The translations under genes and the position numbers were made by a program. From JAGQYP01 sp041392305 (GTDB lineage Bacteria; Bacteroidota; Bacteroidia; Flavobacteriales_D; Crocinitomicaceae), in assembly GCA_041392305.1 (NCBI GenBank), contig JAWKMJ010000015.1, positions 45,146-109,145 on the forward strand: a DNA stretch of 64,000 nt, written 5' to 3'. This document shows, one piece after another, positions 26,829 to 35,646 of the stretch. The notes below the pieces were generated by a model. It was given only the letters and a program-made list of their open reading frames with translations, was not told the DNA's origin and searched no databases. Each line of letters starts with the position of its first letter. The stretch's first letter is position 1.

Positions 26829-27884
26829 TTATTTCTTCTGAACGAGTCCGGACTGAATAAGCTGTTGAGCATGTTCAACTAAGGTCTCTTCAAATGGTCT
26901 AAATTGAATACCAAGATCTTCCTTTATATACGAATTATCAAAATTCAAGCGATAGCCAATATTTTTTCGCAGAAATTTCCAACCTATTCCCATCATTGGT
27001 CCCATGATATAAAGCAACCATTTCGGAGCAACCTTAGTAGGTAATTTGTATTTTGGAAAGTGTTTTTTTAAGATCAAGCCAAATTCCAAAAAAGTCTTGT
27101 GATCTGAAACACAGATATGTCTTCCTGATGCCCTATAATTCTCAGCAGCCAATATATGGGCTTTTGCTACATCTCTGACATCCACAACTGCAAAATGCAA
27201 GTCAGGTACACCCGATTTCAATTTACCATCTAGCAGTTGAATCATATAACTGACAGAAGTGCCATCTGTACGATCACTCAGAGAAGGACCCATTACAAAT
27301 CCAGGATTAATTGTTGTTAATGTCCATTTACCTGAATTCTTTTGCATCTCCCATGCAGTTTTTTCGGCTATGGTTTTAGAGTAACTGTAAGGATTGTGGG
27401 ATAATGAGGAACTGGTATTCCAGATTTTTTCATTAAAAACTCCTCCTTCAACCATTTCTACATCAATATTATCGCCATAAATTGCCGCACATGAAGAAGT
27501 TAAAACGACACGTTCCACTGTTCCGGATCTCTCAACCGATTCCAATACATTTTTTGTTCCCTGCTGTGCCGGTTCTATCAGCTGTTTTTGTGCGTCCTTT
27601 ATTTTTGTAATAAAAAAAGGAGAAGCAGTGTGAATGACTATTTGGGCACCTTTTACGGCTTGGTCAAAACTTCCTTCCTGCATCAAATCGGCCTCAAAAA
27701 GTTCTAATTTACCCGGAAATGTTTCCTGAAGCTTAACCAAATGTGCAATCTTAGCGAAAGCTTTGGTGGATCTAACTGTGCCTCTTACAAGATATCCATC
27801 TTCTAATAAAAATTTTACGATCCAAGACGCAATATAGCCCGAGGCTCCGGTTACAACAATTGGTAGTGATTTATCTGCAGCCAT
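26829..27884 (-). CDS. NAD(P)-dependent epimerase/reductase (dihydroflavonol reductase-like)
   Basis: An extended short-chain dehydrogenase of 351 residues. The Rossmann start is VVTGASGYIASWIVK (GxxGxxA), then RGTVRS, the catalytic block LTSSCAAIYG, and the YxxxK pair in NPYSYSKTIAEK. These features fit the dihydroflavonol-4-reductase/aldehyde reductase group acting on carbonyl groups of small molecules. The frame opens 13 codons earlier at 27923, but the ATG at 27884 puts the Rossmann strand at the usual distance. It ends against the repeat remnant and is not in an obvious operon. Substrate unknown. Confidence 0.85.
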   Translation of the reverse strand: MAADKSLPIVVTGASGYIASWIVKFLLEDGYLVRGTVRSTKAFAKIAHLVKLQETFPGKLELFEADLMQEGSFDQAVKGAQIVIHTASPFFITKIKDAQKQLIEPAQQGTKNVLESVERSGTVERVVLTSSCAAIYGDNIDVEMVEGGVFNEKIWNTSSSLSHNPYSYSKTIAEKTAWEMQKNSGKWTLTTINPGFVMGPSLSDRTDGTSVSYMIQLLDGKLKSGVPDLHFAVVDVRDVAKAHILAAENYRASGRHICVSDHKTFLEFGLILKKHFPKYKLPTKVAPKWLLYIMGPMMGIGWKFLRKNIGYRLNFDNSYIKEDLGIQFRPFEETLVEHAQQLIQSGLVQKK

Positions 27885-28015
27885 AACAATTACTTTGATT
27901 TCGAATTTACAGATTTTTATCAAGTTGGAATAAAACTTGCATCTTTTTTAAGTTAAAACTCGTATAGAAAGTAGGAACATCATGTTTAGAAATCTGTTTA
28001 CACAAAATTGAAAAA

Positions 28016-28342
28016 ATGAAAATCCCTCTCCTTTTATTGTTCTTAGTATTCATCTTAACAGCTTCGAATTTGGTACTACCGCCAAAAGAATTGAAAAAAG
28101 ATGTCAAGGAAGTATGCTCTTGCTATAAGGAATTCGTTGAACTACAAAAAAAAGATTTCCCAAAAACTTCCCCTTATTATCAAGAAGCAAGAGCCAAAGC
28201 AACTACCAGTATCGTTCAAGTAGAGAAGCACATTCAAGAGGGGAAATACAATCAGGAAGAGTTCAATAATTACATTCAGAAAAAATGTCCGGACGTCATT
28301 AAAGCCATTCGAGACATTACTTCAGGTGCTGCACAAAACTAA
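28016..28342 (+). CDS. Small secreted protein of unknown function
   Basis: A 108-residue protein with a clear signal peptide (MKIPLLLLFLVFILTASN), then a lysine- and glutamate-rich helical region. Three cysteines are present: a CSC pair after the signal (VCSCYKEF) and one near the end (KKCPDV), which could form a disulfide in the periplasm. I do not recognise the family. Its last 26 bases overlap the end of the convergent gene at 28317-29231. Confidence 0.65.
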   Translation: MKIPLLLLFLVFILTASNLVLPPKELKKDVKEVCSCYKEFVELQKKDFPKTSPYYQEARAKATTSIVQVEKHIQEGKYNQEEFNNYIQKKCPDVIKAIRDITSGAAQN

Positions 28343-29231
28343 GTGCTTCGTAATTAAACGAACCTGATTTCGCATCCCACTGTCTTTTAATCTCCCCATT
28401 TTCTACATAAAGAATTTGAGGGACAGAGCCTCCAGTAACCTCAATAAAGGTTTTACCATTTACAACACTGTGAGGAATATCTGGTGCGTTTGCATATTCC
28501 CTGAAAAGTGCAATGTTCTTATCAGCAAAGAGTACAAGTCTCACATCTAACTCTGGATTTTTCCTTTTGATAGCAGCCATTTTCTTCGTTGCATTCAAAC
28601 AGTGAGAACAACTTAGAGACACGAACATCAATACTACCTTGTCCTTTTCTGGAATCAGCTCATATCCTTCTTTAATGTGCTCGTTTATTTCTAGAATTCC
28701 TATGGAAGAATTATGGGCAGATTCAGCGTAAGTAAGGTCTCTAGGTAGAAACGCATTGTAAATAAAAGTATATGAAAATGCCCCAACCAAATAAACAAAT
28801 TTGATCCATTTCCATTTAAAATCTGTTGCTTTTCCTTTTTTAAGGTCATAAATAACATAAGCAACCATTATCAGTGCAAGAATTAATTTAAAATAGGCAA
28901 ATTTTTCACCAAATATCTTGTAGAAAGGCCAAATTTCGATATACAAATGGTTTTCATTAAAAAAGGAGTCCCAAATTGCATCATACAGAACAAAGGAAGA
29001 AATAACCATTAAAATATAAGTGTGAACTTTTTTGGGATTGACATTTAAAATCAAACTTAATCCTAAATACATTTCGAGTCCAGACCAAATTCTACCGAGA
29101 ACAGGAAAAATCAGCCAATCAAATCCTAACAATTCATACATCCTAATCTCAAATATCTGCATAGATAATTGATGGAAAACTCCTGAGGCGATCAACCCCA
29201 AACCTATAACAATTTGAAAAATATATTTCAT
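28317..29231 (-). CDS. DoxX/MauE-like membrane protein with thioredoxin-fold domain
   Basis: A 304-residue protein. The N-terminal half has four to five membrane helices in a DoxX/MauE-like arrangement (starting IFQIVIGLGLIASGVFHQLS). The C-terminal half, after about residue 170, is a thioredoxin-like domain with the CxxC in VSLSCSHCLNATKKM and the cis-Pro region GGSVPQILYVENGEI. Such fusions handle thiol redox on the periplasmic side, though the partner protein is unknown. It is convergent with the small Cys-containing secreted protein at 28016-28342, a possible but unproven client. Confidence 0.78.
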   Translation of the reverse strand: MKYIFQIVIGLGLIASGVFHQLSMQIFEIRMYELLGFDWLIFPVLGRIWSGLEMYLGLSLILNVNPKKVHTYILMVISSFVLYDAIWDSFFNENHLYIEIWPFYKIFGEKFAYFKLILALIMVAYVIYDLKKGKATDFKWKWIKFVYLVGAFSYTFIYNAFLPRDLTYAESAHNSSIGILEINEHIKEGYELIPEKDKVVLMFVSLSCSHCLNATKKMAAIKRKNPELDVRLVLFADKNIALFREYANAPDIPHSVVNGKTFIEVTGGSVPQILYVENGEIKRQWDAKSGSFNYEALSFVQHLK

Positions 29232-29310
29232 AAATTTGAACTCGTTTGATCCCGCAAAGATAGTACAATATTGGTACGGGGTTTGTACACTAATCTATAA
29301 AAAAGACTGT

Positions 29311-29667
29311 ATGAAGAATTTGTTTTTTATCCTGATTGTATTCTTGTTTAGTCTGAATGCCTGTAATATTGGACAAAGAGACTACACCTCTCCCCTTCCC
29401 GGAATGTGGTATATTGAAAATGCACATGGTCCCCATGCGGATGACATCGTGGGTGGTTATATTGAATTCACTGAAGATGGTAGATTCATCTGGAACACAA
29501 CAAGATCCGTTATTGAAGGCCAATATGAGGATATGGAAGAATATTTTGTGGTTCAATACTCAGGTCACGAAGACAAGAAAAAATTTGACTTCAAACTTTC
29601 TAAAGAACAACTTATTATCATCCCTGAAAACTCAGGACAGAAATTTTTCTTAAAGAAAGTGAAGTGA
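29311..29667 (+). CDS. Small lipoprotein, lipocalin-like
   Basis: A 118-residue protein from the ATG at 29311, chosen over the upstream in-frame start at 29236 because it begins a lipoprotein signal (MKNLFFILIVFLFSLNAC) with lipobox LNAC. The mature part reads like a small beta-barrel: PGMWYIENAHG, GYIEFTEDGRFIWN, EQLIIIPENSG, the pattern of lipocalin-like DUF domains common in Bacteroidota. Function unknown; expected in the inner or outer membrane. Confidence 0.7.
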   Translation: MKNLFFILIVFLFSLNACNIGQRDYTSPLPGMWYIENAHGPHADDIVGGYIEFTEDGRFIWNTTRSVIEGQYEDMEEYFVVQYSGHEDKKKFDFKLSKEQLIIIPENSGQKFFLKKVK

Positions 29668-29679
29668 GGTTTTTGAATG

Positions 29680-30365
29680 AAAAATGCAAAGTGCAAAATG
29701 AAAAGTGCAAAATGAAAAATGAAAAATGAAAAATTGGTTTAGTGCAAAGACTTACTAGGAGGATTTCAATCCTCGAACGAAATCAGCTTAAGCTCTGAGC
29801 CAGAATCCGTTATGCCTATCTAAAGCTTTGTGGCTTTATCGAATTTAAAAAATCGCTGTTCTAGATCGAACACCTAATTTGTAACCCCGCGACTTCAGTC
29901 CGGGGTGGAAAAGGGGTTTAATGTGAAATGCAAAGTTCAAAATGAAAAATGCAAAATTGATTTTGGTCAGTGACTTTCTGGGAGGATTTCAATCCTCAAA
30001 CGAAATAAGTTTGAAGTTCTAAGCCAGAATCCGTTTTGTTTATCTAAAACTTTGTGGCTTTATCGTAATAAACAAATCCTAGTTCTAGATCGAACACGAA
30101 ATTTGTAACCCCGTGACTTCAGTCCGGGGTGGAAAGGGAGGGAATTCAAAATGCAAAGTGCAAAATGCAAAATGAAAAATTGGTTTAGTGCAAAGACTTA
30201 CTGGGAGGATTTCAATCCTCGAACGAAATAAGTTTGAAGTTCTGAGCCAGAATCCGTTATGCCTACCTAAAGCTTTGTGGCTTTATCGAATTTAAAAAAT
30301 CGCTGTTCTAGATCGCACACCTAATTTGTAACCCCGCGACTTCAGTCCGGGGTGGAAAATGCACA
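29680..30365. repeat. Three tandem 223-bp units with hairpins; REP/MITE-like array
   Basis: The palindrome GAGGATTTCAATCCTC recurs at 29759, 29982 and 30205, i.e. exactly 223 bases apart. Each unit then has a TAAAGC...GCTTTA inverted repeat (degenerate in unit 2) and a third hairpin with outer arms ACCCCG/CGGGGT and inner GACT/AGTC with one bulged base (C in units 1 and 3, T in unit 2), at 29884, 30108 and 30331. Units are separated by runs of TGCAAAA/TGAAAAA. A fourth partial copy of the last hairpin, degenerate, is at 30415-30440. No coding frame of note. The hairpins resemble ends used by IS200/IS605 or REP-associated transposases; no transposase is present. Confidence 0.85.
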
Positions 30366-30454
30366 ACCTAAATTTCTGGAAGTCTTGAATCTAAAAATCT
30401 GAAAATCTCATTTTACAACCCTATGACTTCAGTCTGGCGTGAAAAAGGGAAGAA

Positions 30455-30524
30455 ATTCAAAATGCAAAGTTCAAAATTTTATTTCTAAACCCACATTTTG
30501 CACTTTGAACTTTTAACTTTGAAT
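30455..30524. repeat. Imperfect inverted repeat between array and ABC-F gene
   Basis: The left arm (30455-30477) reads ATTCAAAATGCAAAGTTC and the right arm (30495-30524) is close to its reverse complement (TTTTGCACTTTGAAC, then AACTTTGAAT). It closes the repeat block directly at the ABC-F stop codon and could fold in the transcript as a weak 3' hairpin. Confidence 0.6.
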
Positions 30525-32146
30525 TATCTATACAATGCTTCTCTCTGCTCTGCGATTTTTTCGTCAGCTAAGAAATCATCAAATGGCATCATTTTATCTA
30601 AATATCCATTCGGACCTATTTCCAGAATTCTATTTGCCACTGTAGAAACAAATTCGTGGTCATGGCTAGCAAAAATCACGTTTCCGTTGAAATCTTTTAG
30701 GCTATTATTGAAAGCTGTAATCGACTCCAGATCCAAGTGATTTGTGGGTTCGTCTAACATCAAAATATTCCCTCTCTTCATCATCATTCTGGAAATCATG
30801 CATCTTACTTTTTCACCTCCTGAAAGTACTTTTGCAGATTTCAAAGATTCCTCACCAGAGAACAACATTTTACCCAAGAATCCTCTTAAATAAACTTCTT
30901 CCTTCTCTTCATCTGTTTGTGCAAATTGTCTTAACCAGTCAATTAAAGAAAGATCTTGCTTGAAAAATTCTGAATTCTCATTTGGCAAATAAGCTGGAGT
31001 TATGGTTGTTCCAAATCTGTATTCTCCTGAATCTGCTTCTACTTCTCCATTCAAAATTTTGAAGAAATTAGTAACCGCCAAACTGTTTCTCGACATGACA
31101 GCCACTTTATCTTCTGACCCTAAATTCAAGTTCACTCCTTTGAATAGGATTTCACCGTCCAATGATTTGGTTAGGTTTTCCAATTCCAGAATCTGGTTTC
31201 CTGCATCTCTTTCTTTTTCAAAAATGATGGCAGGGTATTTTCTAGAGGAAGGCTTAATCTCATCCAAATCCAATTTCTCCAATAATTTTCTTCTACTTGT
31301 GGCTTGCTTGGATTTAGAGGCATTTGCTGAGAAACGAGAGATAAATTCTTGCAATTCCTTCTTCTTATCTTCCATCTTCTTGTTCTTGTCTGCTCTTTGT
31401 CTCAAAGCCAATTGAGAAGACTGATACCAGAAAGAATAGTTTCCAGTAAACAAGTTGATCTTTCCAAAATCAATATCACAAATATGTGTACAAACTGTAT
31501 CCAAAAAGTGACGGTCGTGAGAGACAACAATCACTGTATTTTTAAAATCCAAAAGGAAATCTTCCAACCATCCGATGGTTCTAAAATCCAAGTCGTTGGT
31601 AGGTTCGTCAAGTACAAGAACATCCGGATTTCCAAAAAGTGCCTGAGCCAATAAAACTCTTACTTTTAATTCTCCCGGAATATCTTTCATCAACGTGTAA
31701 TGTAGATCTTCTTTTATTCCCAAATTTGAAAGCAATCCAGCTGCATCGGTTTCGGCATTCCACCCGTCCATATCTGCAAACTCCGCTTCCAATTCCGAAG
31801 CTCTCATTCCATCTGCATCACTAAAATCTGGTTTTGCATAAATAGCATCTTTCTCCGACATGATCTCATAAAGCTTTTTGTGCCCCATGATCACGGTTTT
31901 CAATACTTCATATTCATCAAATGCAAAGTGATCCTGAGAAAGTACTGCCATCCTTTTTCCCGGCTCCAAAGAAACATTTCCTGAATTTGGATCCTGATCT
32001 CCTTGAAGGATCTTTAAAAAAGTAGATTTCCCAGCACCGTTGGCACCGATTACTCCGTAGCAGTTCCCCTGAACAAATTTGATATTTACATCATCAAAAA
32101 GAACTCTTTTCCCAAATTGAAGGGAAATATTGTTTACACTAAGCAT
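30524..32146 (-). CDS. ABC-F family ATPase (YbiT/YkpA-like)
   Basis: A 540-residue soluble protein with two ABC domains and no membrane segment, as in ribosome-associated ABC-F proteins that act at the ribosomal E site. Domain 1 has a normal Walker A (GANGAGKST, 34-42) and LDEPTNDLD. The linker is rich in Lys/Arg (about 240-310). Domain 2 has LSGGEKVRC and MLDEPTNHLD but its Walker A position reads SRNSLAVTNFF, lacking the usual GK(S/T) lysine. Its start overlaps the preceding small gene by 8 bases. Confidence 0.9.
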   Translation of the reverse strand: MLSVNNISLQFGKRVLFDDVNIKFVQGNCYGVIGANGAGKSTFLKILQGDQDPNSGNVSLEPGKRMAVLSQDHFAFDEYEVLKTVIMGHKKLYEIMSEKDAIYAKPDFSDADGMRASELEAEFADMDGWNAETDAAGLLSNLGIKEDLHYTLMKDIPGELKVRVLLAQALFGNPDVLVLDEPTNDLDFRTIGWLEDFLLDFKNTVIVVSHDRHFLDTVCTHICDIDFGKINLFTGNYSFWYQSSQLALRQRADKNKKMEDKKKELQEFISRFSANASKSKQATSRRKLLEKLDLDEIKPSSRKYPAIIFEKERDAGNQILELENLTKSLDGEILFKGVNLNLGSEDKVAVMSRNSLAVTNFFKILNGEVEADSGEYRFGTTITPAYLPNENSEFFKQDLSLIDWLRQFAQTDEEKEEVYLRGFLGKMLFSGEESLKSAKVLSGGEKVRCMISRMMMKRGNILMLDEPTNHLDLESITAFNNSLKDFNGNVIFASHDHEFVSTVANRILEIGPNGYLDKMMPFDDFLADEKIAEQREALYR

Positions 32147-32447
32147 TCTCGTTTTGTTTTTTTAATTTATAGAAGACACTGTAATATGCACTGATAAAAG
32201 CCAGTGATAATACAATATTCAGTATGACATAATTTTGGAAGAATCCATCAATTTCTCGGTAAATGAAATAGCGGTTGGAAATTTCCATCAAGGAATAAAA
32301 AGCATAAAGCCCCACTCCTTTGATATTTAATTGATACATCAACATTAAGGAAATCAGCCCTACGGTAAAAATAAAAAGAAAAGTACCATGATTTCTAGTG
32401 TAATTTGGCTGTCTAATTTTCTCATTTCTACCTCTATCTCTTTCATT
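32139..32447 (-). CDS. Small membrane protein, start uncertain
   Basis: The first usable ATG in this frame is at 32345 (68 residues, MLMYQLNIKG), but the frame is open 34 codons further up to the TGA at 32450. Those codons read as a hydrophilic start then TFLFIFTVGLISL, the first half of a membrane helix that the 32345 start would cut through. No ATG, GTG or TTG lies in the extra part. Either a non-standard start, a frameshift from the ATG at 32443 in the next frame, or a sequence error is involved. Two membrane helices are seen overall. Function unknown. Confidence 0.45.
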   Translation of the reverse strand, partial: NERDRGRNEKIRQPNYTRNHGTFLFIFTVGLISLMLMYQLNIKGVGLYAFYSLMEISNRYFIYREIDGFFQNYVILNIVLSLAFISAYYSVFYKLKKQNENA

Positions 32448-32642
32448 TCAATGACCATTGCATTCCTCACTATCCGAGCTATCTAATTTTTCAATAGCCT
32501 CTTCTTGATGATCAAAATATTCTGAACCCGTGAAATAATCTTTCTTGGTCAAATAAACCATCTCCTGATATATATTGAAAAATATGAAAATGGCCGACAA
32601 AACCGACAAGACAATTAATAATGGAGGTCGTTTTGTTTTCAT
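32448..32642 (-). CDS. Small single-pass membrane protein, unknown
   Basis: A 64-residue protein starting directly after the hutH stop (TAAATG). One membrane helix (PPLLIVLSVLSAIFIFFNI) near the N-terminus, then an acidic tail (EEAIEKLDSSDSEE). No family recognised. Position and zero spacing suggest co-transcription with hisS and hutH. The following small membrane protein is in the same frame after a single TGA. Confidence 0.55.
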   Translation of the reverse strand: MKTKRPPLLIVLSVLSAIFIFFNIYQEMVYLTKKDYFTGSEYFDHQEEAIEKLDSSDSEECNGH

Positions 32643-34130
32643 TTAAAATTCATATTTATTTAGAAAGTCTACTGTTGCCATCATTTTTGGATGCAGGTAT
32701 TCATCCTCTTTTGTGAAAGCGACTTTTGAGCGATAATCCGCAACAAATTTTTCAATGATGGGTGAACTCTTTTTTGGTCTTCGGAATTCAAGAGCCTGAG
32801 CTGCGTTCATCAATTCAATTGCCAGAATTTTCTCTAGGTTGTTCACGATTTGATAACACTTTGTAGCGGCATTGGCTCCCATGGACACATGATCTTCTTG
32901 CCCATTTGAGGATTCAATAGAATCAATTGAGGCTGGAGTAGCCAATTGCTTATTCTGACTAACAATCGAAGCAGCAGTATATTGTGGAATCATGTATCCT
33001 GAATTAATCCCTGGTTCTGCAACTAGGAAGACTGGAAGATCGCGATTCCCACCAATCAATTGATAGGTTCTTCTTTCCGATATATTTCCTAATTCTGCCA
33101 AAGCAATCCCCAACAAATCCAAAGAAACAGCCAAAGGTTGACCATGGAAATTACCTGCACTCACTACTAAATCTTCATCTGGGAAAATGGTCGGATTATC
33201 TGTTACCGCGTTCATTTCTCTTTCAAAAACTACTTTAGCATGGTTGATCGCATCTTTGGAAGCACCGTGAACTTGAGGAACACATCTAAAAGAATAAGGA
33301 TCCTGAACACTTTTTTTCTCTCCTTGCATGATTTCAGAACCTTCCAAATACGTACGAATGACTCTCGCCGTTTCGATTTGACCTTCTTGGTTTCTGATTT
33401 CATTTACCTCTTTCGTAAACGGAGAAAGATGCCCTTCAAACGCATCAACGGATAAAGCTGCAATTAAGTCAGCTAGTTTAGATAGCTTTTGAGCTTTAAT
33501 GAGGATCCAGGCTCCATACGAACTCATGAATTGTGTTCCATTTAATAGAGCCAATCCTTCCTTCGCACGGAGTACAATAGGTTCAATATTGTAATCTGAT
33601 TCCATGTCTTCGGAGTTTTTTTTCACTCCATTCACATAAACCTTTCCTTTATGAATCAGTGGTAAAGACATATGTGCCAATGGAGCTAAATCTCCCGAAG
33701 CTCCTAACGAACCTTGTTGAAATACAACCGGTAAAATTTCGTTGTTGTAGAAGAAAAGTAATCGGTCAATTGTGGCTTTTTGGACTCCAGAATGACCCTT
33801 CGACAAACCAATGGCTTTCAGCAAGAGCATGATCTTCACAATGTCTCTTGGTACTTCATCTCCCATCCCACAAGCGTGAGACATGACTAAGTTTTCCTGT
33901 AGTTTTTCCAGGTCTTCATTTGGAATGATGGTATTGCACAAAGATCCAAATCCAGTGTTGATTCCATAAATCACTCTGTTTCCTTGAGCGAGAACCTGAT
34001 CCAAATAATTTCTGCACTTCTCAACCTTTTCTATGGATTCTGCAGACAATTCGACATTGGCTTCAGAACCTAGAATTTCACTCAATTCCTCAATTGAGAT
34101 CTGTTGATTTGATATACTGTAATTCTTCAT
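32643..34130 (-). CDS. hutH: Histidine ammonia-lyase
   Basis: A 495-residue lyase converting L-histidine to trans-urocanate and ammonia. The MIO cofactor triad Ala-Ser-Gly is at 144-146 in GSLGASGDLAPLAHM, with the catalytic Tyr55 in YGINTGFGSL and later QDPYSFRCVPQVHGA and QEDHVSMGANAA. Size fits HutH; tyrosine or phenylalanine lyases are close relatives, but His90-area residues and overall pattern look HutH-like. No hutU, hutI or hutG is nearby. It lies 7 bases after hisS, an unexpected partner. Confidence 0.88.
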   Translation of the reverse strand: MKNYSISNQQISIEELSEILGSEANVELSAESIEKVEKCRNYLDQVLAQGNRVIYGINTGFGSLCNTIIPNEDLEKLQENLVMSHACGMGDEVPRDIVKIMLLLKAIGLSKGHSGVQKATIDRLLFFYNNEILPVVFQQGSLGASGDLAPLAHMSLPLIHKGKVYVNGVKKNSEDMESDYNIEPIVLRAKEGLALLNGTQFMSSYGAWILIKAQKLSKLADLIAALSVDAFEGHLSPFTKEVNEIRNQEGQIETARVIRTYLEGSEIMQGEKKSVQDPYSFRCVPQVHGASKDAINHAKVVFEREMNAVTDNPTIFPDEDLVVSAGNFHGQPLAVSLDLLGIALAELGNISERRTYQLIGGNRDLPVFLVAEPGINSGYMIPQYTAASIVSQNKQLATPASIDSIESSNGQEDHVSMGANAATKCYQIVNNLEKILAIELMNAAQALEFRRPKKSSPIIEKFVADYRSKVAFTKEDEYLHPKMMATVDFLNKYEF

Positions 34131-34137
34131 TAATTTC

Positions 34138-35505
34138 TTATTTCAAAAGGGCCTTCATTCCCTCATAATCTACTTCCGTTTGCTCTCCTGAAACCATGTT
34201 TTTCATCTGGAATTTTCCTGCTTTGATTTCGTCAGCACCAATTAAAGCTGTATATCGAACTCCCCTTTTATCTGCATAACTAAATTGTTTTTTCAACTTG
34301 CTACTTTCAGGGTAAACTTCCACTTTGAAGCCTTCTTTCCTAAGTTGGGTTGCCAATTTGAAACAATGAGCAAATTCGTTTTCACCAAAATTGATGAACA
34401 ATACATCGAGGTCTGTTTTCAAACTATCAGGGAACAGATTCAACTCTTCCAAGACATCATAAATACGATCAGCTCCAAAGGAAATTCCTACTCCACTTAA
34501 ATCATTCAAACCAAACAAACCAGTCAGGTCATCATATCTTCCTCCTCCGCAAATACTTCCTATCGAAACATTGTTTGCTTTTACTTCAAAAATGGCTCCT
34601 GTATAGTAGTTGAGACCTCTAGCCAAAGTCACATCCAATTCCAATTTTGCAGATTGCAATCCAACCAAATCAATTTGATTCAAAATAAACTCCATTTCTT
34701 CAATACCTTTCTGACCCTCAACTGAGTTTTCAAGCAAATTCTTAAGAGCCTTTATTTTATCCTGATTAGATCCTTCAAAATGGAATAATGGATCGATGGT
34801 TTTAATATTTTCTTTGGAGAAACCTTTGGATTCTAGTTCCTTGATCACGCCATCTTTCCCGATCTTATCTAATTTATCAATGGCCACTGTCAAGTCCACA
34901 ATCTGATCTTCCTTATTGATTAATTGTGCAATTCCAGTAAGAATTTTTCTGTTGTTGATCTTGATCGTAAAATCTGGAATTTGAAGAGAAGAAAGTACCT
35001 CATCAAAAATCTGAATAAATTCTACCTCAAAAATCAAAGAATCACTTCCAACTACATCTGCATCACACTGATAAAACTCCTGATATCTACCTTTTTGAGG
35101 TCGATCTCCCCTCCAAACCGGCTGAATTTGAAATCTTTTGAAAGGAAAGGCTAATTCATTCTGATGTTGCACAACAAATCTGGCAAATGGAACAGTTAAA
35201 TCATACCTCATGGCTCTCTCAGACAAAGACAAAGCAAATCGTTTCAAATTTCCGGAATTGTACGCTTCCATATCTGCTTTCCCAACTTTCTCTCCCTGGT
35301 TCATCACCTTAAAAATAAGGTTATCCCCTTCTTCACCATACTTCCCCATCAGTGTAGAAGTCTTCTCCATCGAAGGAGTTTCAATTTGCTGATAGCCAAA
35401 CTTTTGAAACACATTTTTAATCGTATCAAAAATGTAATTTCGTTTAAGCATATCCTGCGGAAGGATGTCTCGGGTTCCTTTTAAATTTGTTACTTTTTCT
35501 GCCAT
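34138..35505 (-). CDS. hisS: Histidyl-tRNA synthetase
   Basis: A 455-residue class II aminoacyl-tRNA synthetase charging tRNA-His. It opens with KGTRDILPQDM, has motif 2 in FKRFQIQPVWRGDRPQKGRYQEFYQCDADVVG (read in parts), the histidine-specific LARGLNYYTGAIFE and motif 3 GVGISFGADRIYD, followed by the C-terminal anticodon-binding domain. Length matches Bacteroidota HisS. It heads the leftward cluster with hutH and the small membrane genes. Confidence 0.95.
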   Translation of the reverse strand: MAEKVTNLKGTRDILPQDMLKRNYIFDTIKNVFQKFGYQQIETPSMEKTSTLMGKYGEEGDNLIFKVMNQGEKVGKADMEAYNSGNLKRFALSLSERAMRYDLTVPFARFVVQHQNELAFPFKRFQIQPVWRGDRPQKGRYQEFYQCDADVVGSDSLIFEVEFIQIFDEVLSSLQIPDFTIKINNRKILTGIAQLINKEDQIVDLTVAIDKLDKIGKDGVIKELESKGFSKENIKTIDPLFHFEGSNQDKIKALKNLLENSVEGQKGIEEMEFILNQIDLVGLQSAKLELDVTLARGLNYYTGAIFEVKANNVSIGSICGGGRYDDLTGLFGLNDLSGVGISFGADRIYDVLEELNLFPDSLKTDLDVLFINFGENEFAHCFKLATQLRKEGFKVEVYPESSKLKKQFSYADKRGVRYTALIGADEIKAGKFQMKNMVSGEQTEVDYEGMKALLK

Positions 35506-35646
35506 TTGTTGGTTGAAATATCCGGCAAAATTAAGATTAAAAGGCTATTTTTCATAATTAAGCCAAGGGAATCCGAAAAATTCAAAAAACATCCTTCCTA
35601 ATCCTCAATAAATATGTATTTTGGACGTTGAAGGACCACTCAAACT

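Noticed and set aside
29680..30365. Possible CRISPR array
   Set aside because: Units are 223 bases long, only three, with hairpins and no short unique spacers; no cas genes in the window.
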